Below are positions 26,371-34,066 of a stretch of DNA of 64,000 bases, piece by piece. Source of the DNA: Calidifontibacter indicus (lineage in GTDB: Bacteria; Actinomycetota; Actinomycetes; Actinomycetales; Dermatophilaceae); NCBI RefSeq assembly GCF_003386865.1, contig NZ_QTUA01000001.1, forward strand, positions 2,542,001-2,606,000, read 5' to 3'. Each line of letters starts with the position of its first letter. The stretch's first letter is position 1. The notes beneath the pieces are model-generated. The model was not told where the DNA came from and searched no databases. It saw only the letters and a list, made by a program, of their open reading frames with translations. The position numbers were made by a program, and so were the translations under genes.

Positions 26371-26949
26371 TTACTTCGCAGCTGCTGCCTTCGCGGCCGC
26401 CTTGGCCTGCTTCTTGAAGTCGCGCACCTTCTGCAGCGACTCGCCGTCGACCACATCGGCCACCGACCGGAAGCTGCCCTGCTCGGCGTACGGCCCGATG
26501 GCCTCCCGCCAGCCGTCGGGCTGCACGTCGAGTTGCTTGGCCAGCAACGCCGCGAAGATGCGGGCTTTCTGGTCGCCGTAGCCCGGCAGTGCCTTCAGCC
26601 GCTTCAACAACTCCTTGGTGTCGCCGGCGGTCGTCCAGATGCGTGCGGCATCGCCGTCGTATTCATCGACCACAACCTGCGCGAGCTGCTGCACACGTCC
26701 GGCCATCGCACGGCCGTACCGGTGGATCGCCGGAGGCGTCGACGCGAGATCGGCGAACTGCTCCGGCTCCTGCGCCGCGATCACCTTGGGGTCGATGGTG
26801 CCGAGCCGCGACGCGATCTTCGCCGGCCCCCGGAAGGCGTGCTCCATCGGGTATTGCTGGTCGAGGAGCATGCCGACCAACAATGCGAACGGGTCGGACG
26901 AGAGCAACTCGTCGGCTTCGACATCCTGAGCGATCTGCAGCTTGACCAT
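26371..26949 (-). CDS. HhH-GPD-type base-excision repair protein
   Basis: 192 residues from ATG 26949, leaderless (TAGACT-N7-ATG). The helix-hairpin-helix-GPD region is LKRLKALPGYGDQKARIFAALLAKQLDV. QQYPMEHAFRGP near the N-terminus matches an actinobacterial glycosylase-like family. The Fe-S cysteines of endonuclease III are absent and the catalytic Asp is not obvious, so activity is uncertain. C-terminus is a Lys/Ala tail (KKQAKAAAKAAAAK). Lies 11 bases downstream of dinB. Confidence 0.75.
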   Translation of the reverse strand: MVKLQIAQDVEADELLSSDPFALLVGMLLDQQYPMEHAFRGPAKIASRLGTIDPKVIAAQEPEQFADLASTPPAIHRYGRAMAGRVQQLAQVVVDEYDGDAARIWTTAGDTKELLKRLKALPGYGDQKARIFAALLAKQLDVQPDGWREAIGPYAEQGSFRSVADVVDGESLQKVRDFKKQAKAAAKAAAAK

Positions 26950-26959
26950 GCCCCGAAGT

Positions 26960-28198
26960 CTAAGCCCGCTGCCGTTCACCGTCCCTCGGACGCTCGTCGG
27001 GCAACATCGGCACCTCGAACCCCTCCGGTTCACCGACCAGCACACCGCGCCGCACCGACCCGCTGCCGAACTTCTCCCGCACCTCGTCGAGCGCCGTGTC
27101 GAGCACACCCGACTGGTGCGGATCGAGCGGCAGCATCAACTGAGTGGCGCCGGAGGCGTCGAGACCACCGATCGTCAAGCCCAGCAACGTGATTCCGCGA
27201 TCGGCGATCATCGGACGCAAACCCAGCAGAAGCTCACGCGAGACCCGCAGCACCGTCTCGGTCGCCATCGTCGGACGCGGCAGCGTGCGCGACCGGGTGA
27301 CCCGCTCGTAGTCACCGAACCGCACCCGGACGGTGACCGTCGCGCCCGGCCGGCCGCCGTCCCGCACCCGCCGCATCACCCGGTCGACGATGCCGACGAG
27401 TATCTGGTCGAGTTCGGCGTCGCTGCGCCGGCCGGGACCGAACGCGCGCTGCGAGCCGATCGAACCCCGCCGCTTGCCGCGCTCGACCGGGCGCGGATCC
27501 TGGAAGTGGGTCAGTGCGAACAGGTGCCGCCCGGAGGCCTTGCCGACGGTGTCCGACAGCGCGCGATACTCCACCTCGGCCAGCTGACCGATGGTGCGGA
27601 TGCCACGGGCATGCAGCTTCTGCGAGGTCTTCTTGCCCACGCCCCACAGACGCTCGATCGGCAGCGGGTAGAGGAACTGCTCCTCACCGTCGTGCGGCAC
27701 GACCAGCAGGCCGTCGGGTTTGCTCACGGCACTGGCGATCTTCGCGAGGTACTTCGTGCGCGCCACACCCACCGAGATCGGCAGACCAACCTCCTCGCGT
27801 ACCCGCCGGCGCAGCAAGGCGCCGACCTGCTCGGGGGTGCCGGTCAGTCGCAGGAGGCCGCCCACGTCGAGGAAGGCCTCGTCGACCGAGATCCCTTCCA
27901 CGTTGGGCGTGAGGTCGTGGAAGATCGCGAACACCGCCTTGCTCGCCTCCTGATACGCCTTCGGTCGCATCGGCACGACCAGCAGGTCGGGACACAGTTC
28001 GCGCGCGATGCGCTCGCCCATCGGCGACGACACGCCGTAGGCTCGCGCCTCGTACGACGCGGCCATGATGATGCCGCCACCGACGGCGATCGGACGGCCG
28101 CGCAGCCGAGGATCATCGCGCTGCTCGACCGAGGCATAGAACGAATCGAGGTCGGCATGCAGCATCGGCCCCTGTGGCGAGGACTGAGAACCGGGCAC
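26960..28198 (-). CDS. dinB: DNA polymerase IV (Y-family translesion polymerase)
   Basis: 412 residues from GTG 28198. The palm carries ADLDSFYASVEQ (first metal Asp) and SVDEAFLD (Asp-Glu pair); GVGVARTKYLAKIAS-like and ERLWGVGKKTSQKL helix-hairpin segments follow, with a little-finger domain and a possible beta-clamp motif near QLMLPLD. Start choice rests on the promoter: GAACAT lies exactly 6 bases before GTG 28198; ATG 28204 would fall inside the same element and ATG 28165 is the first start in the conserved domain. A LexA box covers -10 and start. Performs error-prone bypass of DNA lesions. Confidence 0.92.
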   Translation of the reverse strand: MPGSQSSPQGPMLHADLDSFYASVEQRDDPRLRGRPIAVGGGIIMAASYEARAYGVSSPMGERIARELCPDLLVVPMRPKAYQEASKAVFAIFHDLTPNVEGISVDEAFLDVGGLLRLTGTPEQVGALLRRRVREEVGLPISVGVARTKYLAKIASAVSKPDGLLVVPHDGEEQFLYPLPIERLWGVGKKTSQKLHARGIRTIGQLAEVEYRALSDTVGKASGRHLFALTHFQDPRPVERGKRRGSIGSQRAFGPGRRSDAELDQILVGIVDRVMRRVRDGGRPGATVTVRVRFGDYERVTRSRTLPRPTMATETVLRVSRELLLGLRPMIADRGITLLGLTIGGLDASGATQLMLPLDPHQSGVLDTALDEVREKFGSGSVRRGVLVGEPEGFEVPMLPDERPRDGERQRA

Positions 28199-28211
28199 GA
28201 ACATATGTTCG
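28198..28211. promoter_or_regulatory. LexA (SOS) box at the dinB start
   Basis: CGAACATATGTTCG, a perfect palindrome fitting the actinobacterial LexA site GAAC-N4-GTTC. It overlaps the proposed -10 element and start codon of dinB, so bound LexA would block transcription. Confidence 0.85.
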
Positions 28212-28227
28212 CATCGTTCACCGACAG
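28205..28227 (-). promoter_or_regulatory. RecA-NDp-like promoter of dinB
   Basis: On the minus strand: CTGTCGGTG (28227-28219), 8 bases, GAACAT (28210-28205), then 6 bases to GTG 28198. One mismatch to TTGTCRGTG and one to TAnnnT, with exact spacing. The -10 lies within the LexA box. Confidence 0.6.
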
Positions 28228-28280
28228 GCGCACCGCGCAAATGCCGCCGCCACGACCGCATCGGGTCGTACGGTGATCCC

Positions 28281-28754
28281 ATGAGCGACGAATCCCAAGA
28301 GTGGGGCAGCGATTTCGGCGAGACCGAACTCGACCCGCAGGAACGCAAGAACGCGGAGACGTACCTGGAAGATCCCGAATCCGGGGACGACGAGCCGTGG
28401 ACGCCGCCGCAGCGACAGCCGCGTAGCGGCGAGTTCGACGACGACGAGGAGGACACCCTCGAACAGCGCATCGGCCAGGAGGAGCCCGAGGACGGCACCG
28501 CCTACGGCGCGCCCGACGACGAGGGCGGCCTGCGCCGCGCGGACATGGTCGGCGGCGAGGATCCCGACGCGATCCCGGCCGATCAGGACTTCGTGGGCGA
28601 TCCGGCCGAGGTCGACGACGAGTCGGCATTCCGTCGGCGCGACCCGAATGCTCCCGCGGAGGAGTCGGCGTTGCACATCGTCGACGACGACGAGCAGTCG
28701 CCCGAGGAGGAGGACATCGACCTCCAGGACGAGGACATCGAGTACGAGGACTGA
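28281..28754 (+). CDS. DUF5709 family acidic protein
   Basis: 157 residues from ATG 28281, leaderless (TACGGT-N6-ATG). Extremely Asp/Glu-rich, with the family's central segment DTLEQRIGQEEPEDGTAYG and later a GGEDPDAIPADQDFVG region. It is predicted to be largely disordered and cytoplasmic; no catalytic motif. Divergent from dinB with an 82-base gap holding both promoters. Function unknown. Confidence 0.78.
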   Translation: MSDESQEWGSDFGETELDPQERKNAETYLEDPESGDDEPWTPPQRQPRSGEFDDDEEDTLEQRIGQEEPEDGTAYGAPDDEGGLRRADMVGGEDPDAIPADQDFVGDPAEVDDESAFRRRDPNAPAEESALHIVDDDEQSPEEEDIDLQDEDIEYED

Positions 28755-28775
28755 CCGGCCGCGCGGGGCTCGATC

Positions 28776-30887
28776 TCAGGCGTCGATGCGCTCGAGGTCG
28801 AGCCCTGCCGCGTTGTCGACGATGAAGTCCTTGCGCGGGGCGACGTCGGACCCCATCAGCAGGTCGAACATCCGCTCCGCGGCTTCGGCGTCGGCCAAGG
28901 TGACCCGCCGCAGGGTGCGGTGGCGCGGCTCCATGGTGGTCTCGGCGAGCTGGTCCGCGTCCATCTCCCCCAGGCCCTTGTAGCGCTGCGGTTGCTTGAC
29001 GTTGCGGCCGCGCTTGTTCAAGTCGGCCATCGTCTTGCGCATCTGGGCCTCGGAGTAGGTGTAGATGACCTCGCCCTTGGCGCGCCCCTGTGCCACCGTC
29101 TCGATGCGGTGCAGCGGCGGCACCGCCGCGTAGACCCGACCCGACTCGACCAACGGACGCATGTAGCGGAAGAACAGCGTGAGCAGCAGGGTGCGGATGT
29201 GGGCGCCGTCGACGTCGGCGTCGGTCATCAGGATGATCTTGCCGTAACGCACCATGTCGAGGTCGAACGAGCGGCCCGAACCACCACCGACGACCTGGAT
29301 GATCGAGGCGCACTCGGCGTTCTTGAGCATGTCGCCCACGGACGCCTTCTGCACGTTGAGGATCTTGCCGCGGATCGGCAGCAGCGCCTGGTATTCGGAG
29401 TTGCGCGCCGCCATGCCGGTGCCGAGTGCGGAGTCTCCCTCGACGATGAACAGCTCGGTGCGGGAGTTGTCGCTCGAGCGGCAGTCCTTCAGCTTCGGCG
29501 GCAGCGACGACGACTCGAGCGCGGTCTTGCGGCGCTGGGTCTCCTTGTGCAGACGCGCACTGATGCGCGTCTTCATCTCGGCGACAACCTTCTCCAGCAG
29601 TTGGGTCGACTGCGTCTTGAGGTCGCGTTTGGTCGAGGTGAGGTTGGCGGTGAGCTCCTGCTCGACCACCTTGCTGACGATCGCCCGCACCGCGGAGGTG
29701 CCGAGCACTTCCTTGGTCTGCCCCTCGAACTGCGGCTCGGCGAGCCGGACGGTGACGACCGCGGTGAGACCGGCAAGGATGTCGTCCTTGTCGACCTTGT
29801 CGCCGCCGACCTTCAACCGGCGGGAGTTGACCTCCAGCTGCTTGCGGAAGACCTTCAGCAGCGACTGCTCGAAGCCGGCGACGTGGGTGCCGCCCTTCGG
29901 GGTGGCGATGATGTTGACGAAGGACTTCAGCTTCGTGTCGTAACCGGTGCCCCAGCGCAGCGCGACGTCGACGGCGCAGTTGCGCTCGACCTCCGTCGGG
30001 GTCATGTGCCCCTTGTCGTCGAGCACCGGCACCGTCTCGGTGAAGGTGCCCTCGCCTTGCAGTCGCCACACGTCGGTCACGGCGGGGTCGGCGGCGAGGA
30101 ACTCGGTGAACTCGCTGATGCCGCCGTCGTGCAGGAAGATCTCTTCGTGCGGACCGTCGGCGCCCGGGGTGTCGGGCAGACCGCGTTCGTCGCGGATCGC
30201 CAGCGAGAGCCCGGGGATGAGGAACGAGGTCTGGCGCGCCCGGTCGACGAGCCCGTCGTAGTCGAACCGTGCGGTCTTGAGGAAGATCTGGGTGTCGGCC
30301 CAGTAGCGGATGCGGCACCCGGTGACGCCCCGCTTCGCCTTGCCCACGACCGCGAGCTCGCTGCCGGTCTCGAACGGCGTGAACGGCGCGTCCGGGCCGT
30401 CGCCGGCGAAGGTGCCGGGCTCGCCGCGTCGGAAGCTCATCGCGTAGGTCTTGCCGCCGCGGTCGACCTCGACGTCGAGACGAGCCGACAGCGCGTTGAC
30501 CACGGATGCGCCGACGCCGTGCAGACCACCGGACGCGGCGTAGGACCCGCCGCCGAACTTTCCACCGGCGTGCAGCTTGGTGAACACCACCTCCACGCCC
30601 GACAGGCCGGTGCGTGGCTCGATGTCGACCGGGATGCCGCGCCCCCGGTCGCTCACCTGCACCGAACCGTCGGCGAACAGCGTCACGTCGATGCGGTCAC
30701 CGTGGCCACCGAGGGCCTCGTCGACGGAGTTGTCGATGATCTCCCACAGGCAGTGCATGAGTCCGCGCGAGTCGGTCGACCCGATGTACATGCCCGGCCG
30801 CTTGCGCACCGCCTCCAGCCCTTCGAGCACCTGCAGGTGTCGGGCGTTGTAGTCGGTGGCGGACGAGGTACTGCGAGGCACAACCAC
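28776..30887 (-). CDS. parE: Type IIA DNA topoisomerase subunit B (ParE)
   Basis: 703 residues from GTG 30887, with AAAGGAG 10 bases upstream. GHKL ATPase: IIDNSVDEAL, DRGRGIP, GGLHGVGASVVNALS. Transducer domain follows, then the TOPRIM metal site EGDSALG, PIRGKILNVQ and DADVDGAHIRTLLL, and the C-terminal MDADQLAETTM segment. It should form an A2B2 enzyme with ParC (19775-22312), decatenating and relaxing DNA with ATP. The two subunits converge across about 6.5 kb of repair-related genes. Confidence 0.92.
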   Translation of the reverse strand: MVVPRSTSSATDYNARHLQVLEGLEAVRKRPGMYIGSTDSRGLMHCLWEIIDNSVDEALGGHGDRIDVTLFADGSVQVSDRGRGIPVDIEPRTGLSGVEVVFTKLHAGGKFGGGSYAASGGLHGVGASVVNALSARLDVEVDRGGKTYAMSFRRGEPGTFAGDGPDAPFTPFETGSELAVVGKAKRGVTGCRIRYWADTQIFLKTARFDYDGLVDRARQTSFLIPGLSLAIRDERGLPDTPGADGPHEEIFLHDGGISEFTEFLAADPAVTDVWRLQGEGTFTETVPVLDDKGHMTPTEVERNCAVDVALRWGTGYDTKLKSFVNIIATPKGGTHVAGFEQSLLKVFRKQLEVNSRRLKVGGDKVDKDDILAGLTAVVTVRLAEPQFEGQTKEVLGTSAVRAIVSKVVEQELTANLTSTKRDLKTQSTQLLEKVVAEMKTRISARLHKETQRRKTALESSSLPPKLKDCRSSDNSRTELFIVEGDSALGTGMAARNSEYQALLPIRGKILNVQKASVGDMLKNAECASIIQVVGGGSGRSFDLDMVRYGKIILMTDADVDGAHIRTLLLTLFFRYMRPLVESGRVYAAVPPLHRIETVAQGRAKGEVIYTYSEAQMRKTMADLNKRGRNVKQPQRYKGLGEMDADQLAETTMEPRHRTLRRVTLADAEAAERMFDLLMGSDVAPRKDFIVDNAAGLDLERIDA

Positions 30888-31173
30888 GAGGGGTGAACTC
30901 CTTTACGAGACGGGCACCCGAAGCGTAACCAGCGGCACCGACATTCCGCGGGAGGCACACGGCAACCGGACCCGCGGCCACTTGGTCACAGTTCGATATG
31001 GGCTACGCCACACCGCCCCAATAGCGCTGCGGGAATCCTTTGGGGTGCTTGGATGTTGTCTCATCGGAACGACGTAATCGGTGCAACCGCAACGGCAACA
31101 CCATCGTCGTAACGAACGACCTCGACACGAGGAACTGACGGCGCTTCGGCGCCCGACGAAAGGATGGACCCTC

Positions 31174-31377
31174 ATGGCCACTGCACTCGCACCCACTCTG
31201 ACCGCCGCCGACCGCTGCGACCGCTGCGGCGCTCAGGCATTCATTCGGGCCCGTCTTGCCGGAAACATGGAGCTTCTCTTCTGCGCCCACCACGGACGCA
31301 GCCACCTGGACAAGCTGCGCGACGTCGCCGAAGAAGTCATCGACGAGACCGACCGGCTGCACCAATCGCAGGACTGA
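31174..31377 (+). CDS. DUF7455-type small zinc-ribbon protein
   Basis: 67 residues from ATG 31174, with AAAGGA upstream. Conserved cysteines CDRCGAQAF...LLFCAHHGRSH suggest a single zinc site; the C-terminal helix LDKLRDVAEEVIDET is typical. Such proteins occur throughout actinobacteria near sigA and parE; function unknown. It is divergent from parE across 286 bases that contain promoters but no recognisable gene, and is followed by a strong terminator. Confidence 0.82.
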   Translation: MATALAPTLTAADRCDRCGAQAFIRARLAGNMELLFCAHHGRSHLDKLRDVAEEVIDETDRLHQSQD

Positions 31378-31397
31378 CCCGCCACAACAGCGAACAC

Positions 31398-31431
31398 GAA
31401 TCGCCCGCACCGACGAAGGTGCGGGCGATTC
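31398..31431 (+). terminator. Perfect 14-bp stem, 6-base loop, after the zinc-ribbon gene
   Basis: GAATCGCCCGCACC pairs perfectly with 31418-31431 around GACGAA. No long T tract follows, as usual in high-GC actinobacteria. Confidence 0.8.
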
Positions 31432-31471
31432 GTCGTCCTGGCGGCCGCCACTGACCGGTAGGTTCGACCAC

Positions 31472-31954
31472 GTGGAACTCGTCACCGTGATCGCCGGGAT
31501 ACTCATCGTCGTCGGCATCCTCGGCCTCATCGTGCCGGTGCTGCCGGGTCTGCTGCTCACCGAAGCCGGCGTGCTGTTGTGGGCCACGGAGAACGGCTCC
31601 CGGACGGCGTGGGTGGTGTTCGGACTGAGTGTCGTCATCGCGCTGATCGGGTGGTTCCTGCAGTATCAGGTGCCGAATCGGCAGCTGCGCAGGATCGGGG
31701 TGCCGGGAAGCTCGCGGCTGGCCGGTGTGGTGCTCGCGGTGATCGGCTTCTTCGTGGTGCCGGTCATCGGGTTGTTCCTCGGGTTCGTCCTGGGTGTCTA
31801 CCTGGCCGAGCAGGTGCGACTGCGCAACCCCTCGGCAGCATGGACGTCGACGAAGATGGCGCTGAAGATGGCGCTGGCAAGCATCGGGATCGAGCTGGCA
31901 GCTGCGGTGACGGTGGCGCTGCTGTGGGTGGCCGGACTGCTGCTCACCCGGTAG
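31472..31954 (+). CDS. DUF456 integral membrane protein
   Basis: 160 residues from GTG 31472, leaderless (TAGGTT-N7-GTG). Four or five hydrophobic helices: VIAGILIVVGILGLIVPVLPGLLL at the start (the PGLPG-like DUF456 hallmark), WVVFGLSVVIALIG, and VIGFFVVPVIGLFLGFVLGVYLAE near the middle. Glycine-rich helix packing is typical. Function unknown. Convergent with the DUF3040 gene 6 bases away. Confidence 0.78.
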   Translation: MELVTVIAGILIVVGILGLIVPVLPGLLLTEAGVLLWATENGSRTAWVVFGLSVVIALIGWFLQYQVPNRQLRRIGVPGSSRLAGVVLAVIGFFVVPVIGLFLGFVLGVYLAEQVRLRNPSAAWTSTKMALKMALASIGIELAAAVTVALLWVAGLLLTR

Positions 31955-31960
31955 GTGCAA

Positions 31961-32377
31961 TCACCAGGCGCCGTCGCGGCGACGCTTCTCCCAGCGTTCC
32001 TCGAGTCGCTCCATGAAGGTGCCGCTGCGCCGTGACTGTCGACGCAGACCGCGCGATGCTCCCGATGCCCCCGCGGGTTTGACCGAACCGTCCGGCTGCA
32101 CGGTGCCGAGCGACGCGCCCGCCGAGGAGCCGTTGAACGCCCATGCCGCAACGGCGACCATCACGACGAAGCCTGCGACACCGAGCCAGATGAAGTCGTT
32201 CATCACGCCGACCAGCGCAAGGCCCAGACCGCCGAGCATGCCGAGGCCGGCGATGATCAGCCGACCGCGTCGCGGGCGGGTGGCTGCGCGCATCTGCGAC
32301 GCGAACTTCGGATCATCCGCGGACAGCGCGCGTTCCATCTGGTCGAGCATCCGTTGCTCGTGCTCCGACAGCGGCAC
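31961..32377 (-). CDS. DUF3040 membrane protein
   Basis: 138 residues from GTG 32377, chosen because GGGAGG lies about 8 bases upstream and the family begins PLSEHEQRMLDQMERAL. Two hydrophobic helices (LIIAGLGMLGGLGLALVGVM and FIWLGVAGFVVMVAVAAWAF) and a basic C-terminus. In many actinobacteria this gene is next to dinB and the division cluster; here it sits between DUF456 and the HEPN gene. Function unknown. Confidence 0.82.
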   Translation of the reverse strand: MPLSEHEQRMLDQMERALSADDPKFASQMRAATRPRRGRLIIAGLGMLGGLGLALVGVMNDFIWLGVAGFVVMVAVAAWAFNGSSAGASLGTVQPDGSVKPAGASGASRGLRRQSRRSGTFMERLEERWEKRRRDGAW

Positions 32378-32530
32378 GACCGACCTCCCAACGAACGATT
32401 TCTGACGCATCGAGCGTGCGTCGACGTCTACCCCTTGAGGATATGTCCCAGAAGCTCCCCGCGGTAGCTCGGGCGTCGGATCCGGTCGTCCGGAGATTCG
32501 GAAGGCGTTCCGCAGCGGTTCGCGGGTGGT

Positions 32531-33001
32531 TCACCGCAGGGTGGGCGCGACGGCCGCATCGAGTCCGCTGACCATCGGCAACCCCAGCTCCTGCAGCACC
32601 AACCCGAGGAAGGTCTCCCCCGCCCGGATCAGGTCGTCGGCCTCCCGGGCGCTCGGTCGCTGCGCGCCGCGATCGTAGACCTGGCCGCGCTTGCCGGTGC
32701 CGGCGAAGAACTCGGCCCACTCGCGCAGCTCGGGGACCGCTTCGCCGACCACCTGCCACACCGACCGCGGACGCGATCGGGGCGACCGAGCGCTTCGTGC
32801 GGCCACCAGCGCCGCGGCGGCACGCAGTGCGCCGAGCTGCGCGCAGCGGTAACGCTCTACCAGGTCGGACTGGTGGCATGCCTCGAGCAGGCAGTCGCGA
32901 GACCGGTCGACGAGGTCGAGCACGCCCGCGGCGCAGGCGATCGGGGGTTGCTGCGGGCGGGCGGCTCGCGGAGTGCCCGGACGGTTGGCAAGAGCAGTCA
33001 T
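32531..33001 (-). CDS. SAV_6107-family HEPN-domain protein under damage-type promoters
   Basis: 156 residues from ATG 33001, with AGGAGG 5 bases upstream. An all-helical four-helix HEPN-like core (ACAAGVLDLVDRSRDCLLEACHQSDLVERYRCAQLGALRAAAALV and VWQVVGEAVPELREWAEFFAGTG regions). A canonical R-x4-6-H RNase motif is not evident (nearest is R35 to H43, seven apart). The family is known only by name. Upstream lie a perfect RecA-NDp promoter and a perfect LexA box, so the gene is predicted to respond to DNA damage by two routes. A nucleic-acid-related role is inference. Confidence 0.8.
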   Translation of the reverse strand: MTALANRPGTPRAARPQQPPIACAAGVLDLVDRSRDCLLEACHQSDLVERYRCAQLGALRAAAALVAARSARSPRSRPRSVWQVVGEAVPELREWAEFFAGTGKRGQVYDRGAQRPSAREADDLIRAGETFLGLVLQELGLPMVSGLDAAVAPTLR

Positions 33002-33026
33002 GGATGCCTCCTGGCTGGCTGGTCGA

Positions 33027-33042
33027 TCGAACTTCTGTTCGA
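33027..33042. promoter_or_regulatory. Perfect LexA (SOS) box upstream of the HEPN gene
   Basis: TCGAACTTCTGTTCGA matches the actinobacterial consensus TCGAAC-N4-GTTCGA at every fixed position. It lies 25-41 bases before the HEPN start and covers the predicted transcription start region. Confidence 0.9.
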
Positions 33043-33050
33043 TGGGTCAG

Positions 33051-33073
33051 ACCGTAGGTGGCAGCACCGACAA
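33051..33073 (-). promoter_or_regulatory. Perfect RecA-NDp (PafBC-type) promoter of the HEPN gene
   Basis: On the minus strand: TTGTCGGTG (33073-33065), 8 bases, TACGGT (33056-33051). All fixed positions of TTGTCRGTG-N8-TAnnnT are met. It begins 2 bases downstream of the metF stop codon; the LexA box starts 8 bases after the -10. Confidence 0.88.
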
Positions 33074-33075
33074 CC

Positions 33076-33969
33076 TCAGCCGACGAGGTTCTGATGCACC
33101 TCGAGCGTCGCGGTCGAACGGTTCATCGTGATGAAGTGGATGCCCGGCGCGCCCTCGCCGATCAGGCGCTGCGCGTGTTCGGTGCAGATCTGCACCCCGA
33201 CCTCCCGCACCGCGACCTTGTCGTCCTTCAGGGCCTCCAGCCGCTCGACGACGTCCGGCGCGAGCGGCTGGCCGTTGAGCTGGGTCATCCGCTGCAGTTG
33301 GCCGTACGCCGTCACCGGCATCAGACCCGGAACGATCGGCATCGTGCGTCCGGCACCGTCGACGAGGTCACGCAACCGCAGGTAGGCGTCGACGTCGGTC
33401 ACCATCTGGGTGATCGCGAACGCGGCACCGGCGTCGGCCTTACGGATGAGCACCTTCGCGTCGTCCTCCAGCGACCCCGACTCCGGGTGCTTGTCCGGGA
33501 ATGCCGCCACCCCGACGGTGAAGTCGCCGAGCCCGCGAATCAGGTCGACGAGTTGCTCGGCGTGGTCGAGGCCCTCGGGGTGCGGGGTCCATTCGGTGCC
33601 CAGACCGCCGGCCGGGTCGCCGCGCAGCGCGAGAATGTTGCGGATGCCGGCGCCGGCGTACTGCCCGACGATCTGACGCAGCTCGGCCACCGAACTGCCG
33701 ACACAGGTCAGGTGCGCCATGGTGGTCAGCGTCGTCTCGTGCTCGATGCGTCCGGTGATGCGGACGGTGCGGTCACGGGTGGACCCGCCGGCCCCGTAGG
33801 TGACCGAGATGAACGAGGGGTGGACCCGCTCGATCCGACGGATGGAGTCCCACAGCACCGCTTCGCTCGCGTCGTCGCGCGGAGGGAAGAACTCGAAACT
33901 GAACGCCGTGTCGGGAGCACCCAACAGGTCTGGAATGCTTGGGTGCGGACGGGCACTCGCATCGGACAT
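33076..33969 (-). CDS. metF: Methylenetetrahydrofolate reductase family protein
   Basis: 297 residues from ATG 33969 (MSDASARPH), leaderless (TATGGT-N7-ATG). TIM barrel with FSFEFFPPRD, VTYGAGGSTRDRT, ALRGDP (FAD/folate side), FPDKHPES and ITQMVTDV, as in MetF. It should reduce 5,10-methylene-THF to 5-methyl-THF for methionine synthesis. At the equivalent mycobacterial locus the homologue (Rv2172c, recalled) is divergent, but here the full MetF motif set is present. Confidence 0.9.
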   Translation of the reverse strand: MSDASARPHPSIPDLLGAPDTAFSFEFFPPRDDASEAVLWDSIRRIERVHPSFISVTYGAGGSTRDRTVRITGRIEHETTLTTMAHLTCVGSSVAELRQIVGQYAGAGIRNILALRGDPAGGLGTEWTPHPEGLDHAEQLVDLIRGLGDFTVGVAAFPDKHPESGSLEDDAKVLIRKADAGAAFAITQMVTDVDAYLRLRDLVDGAGRTMPIVPGLMPVTAYGQLQRMTQLNGQPLAPDVVERLEALKDDKVAVREVGVQICTEHAQRLIGEGAPGIHFITMNRSTATLEVHQNLVG

Positions 33970-34066
33970 GCGGGTGACCATATCGGTTGCGGAGCTTCGG
34001 CCAGAATGCCGACCAACTGGTGGGTAACCAGCCGTCCGCCATCGCCCGGCCCGGAAAGGACCCCGC

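Noticed and set aside
27016-27030. GAAC...GTTC pair inside dinB as a LexA box
   Set aside because: Spacing is 7 rather than 4 and the site is inside the gene.
30888-31173. Additional small genes in the parE / zinc-ribbon divergent gap
   Set aside because: Short open frames here lack ribosome sites and recognisable sequence. The gap is best explained as two promoters and leaders.
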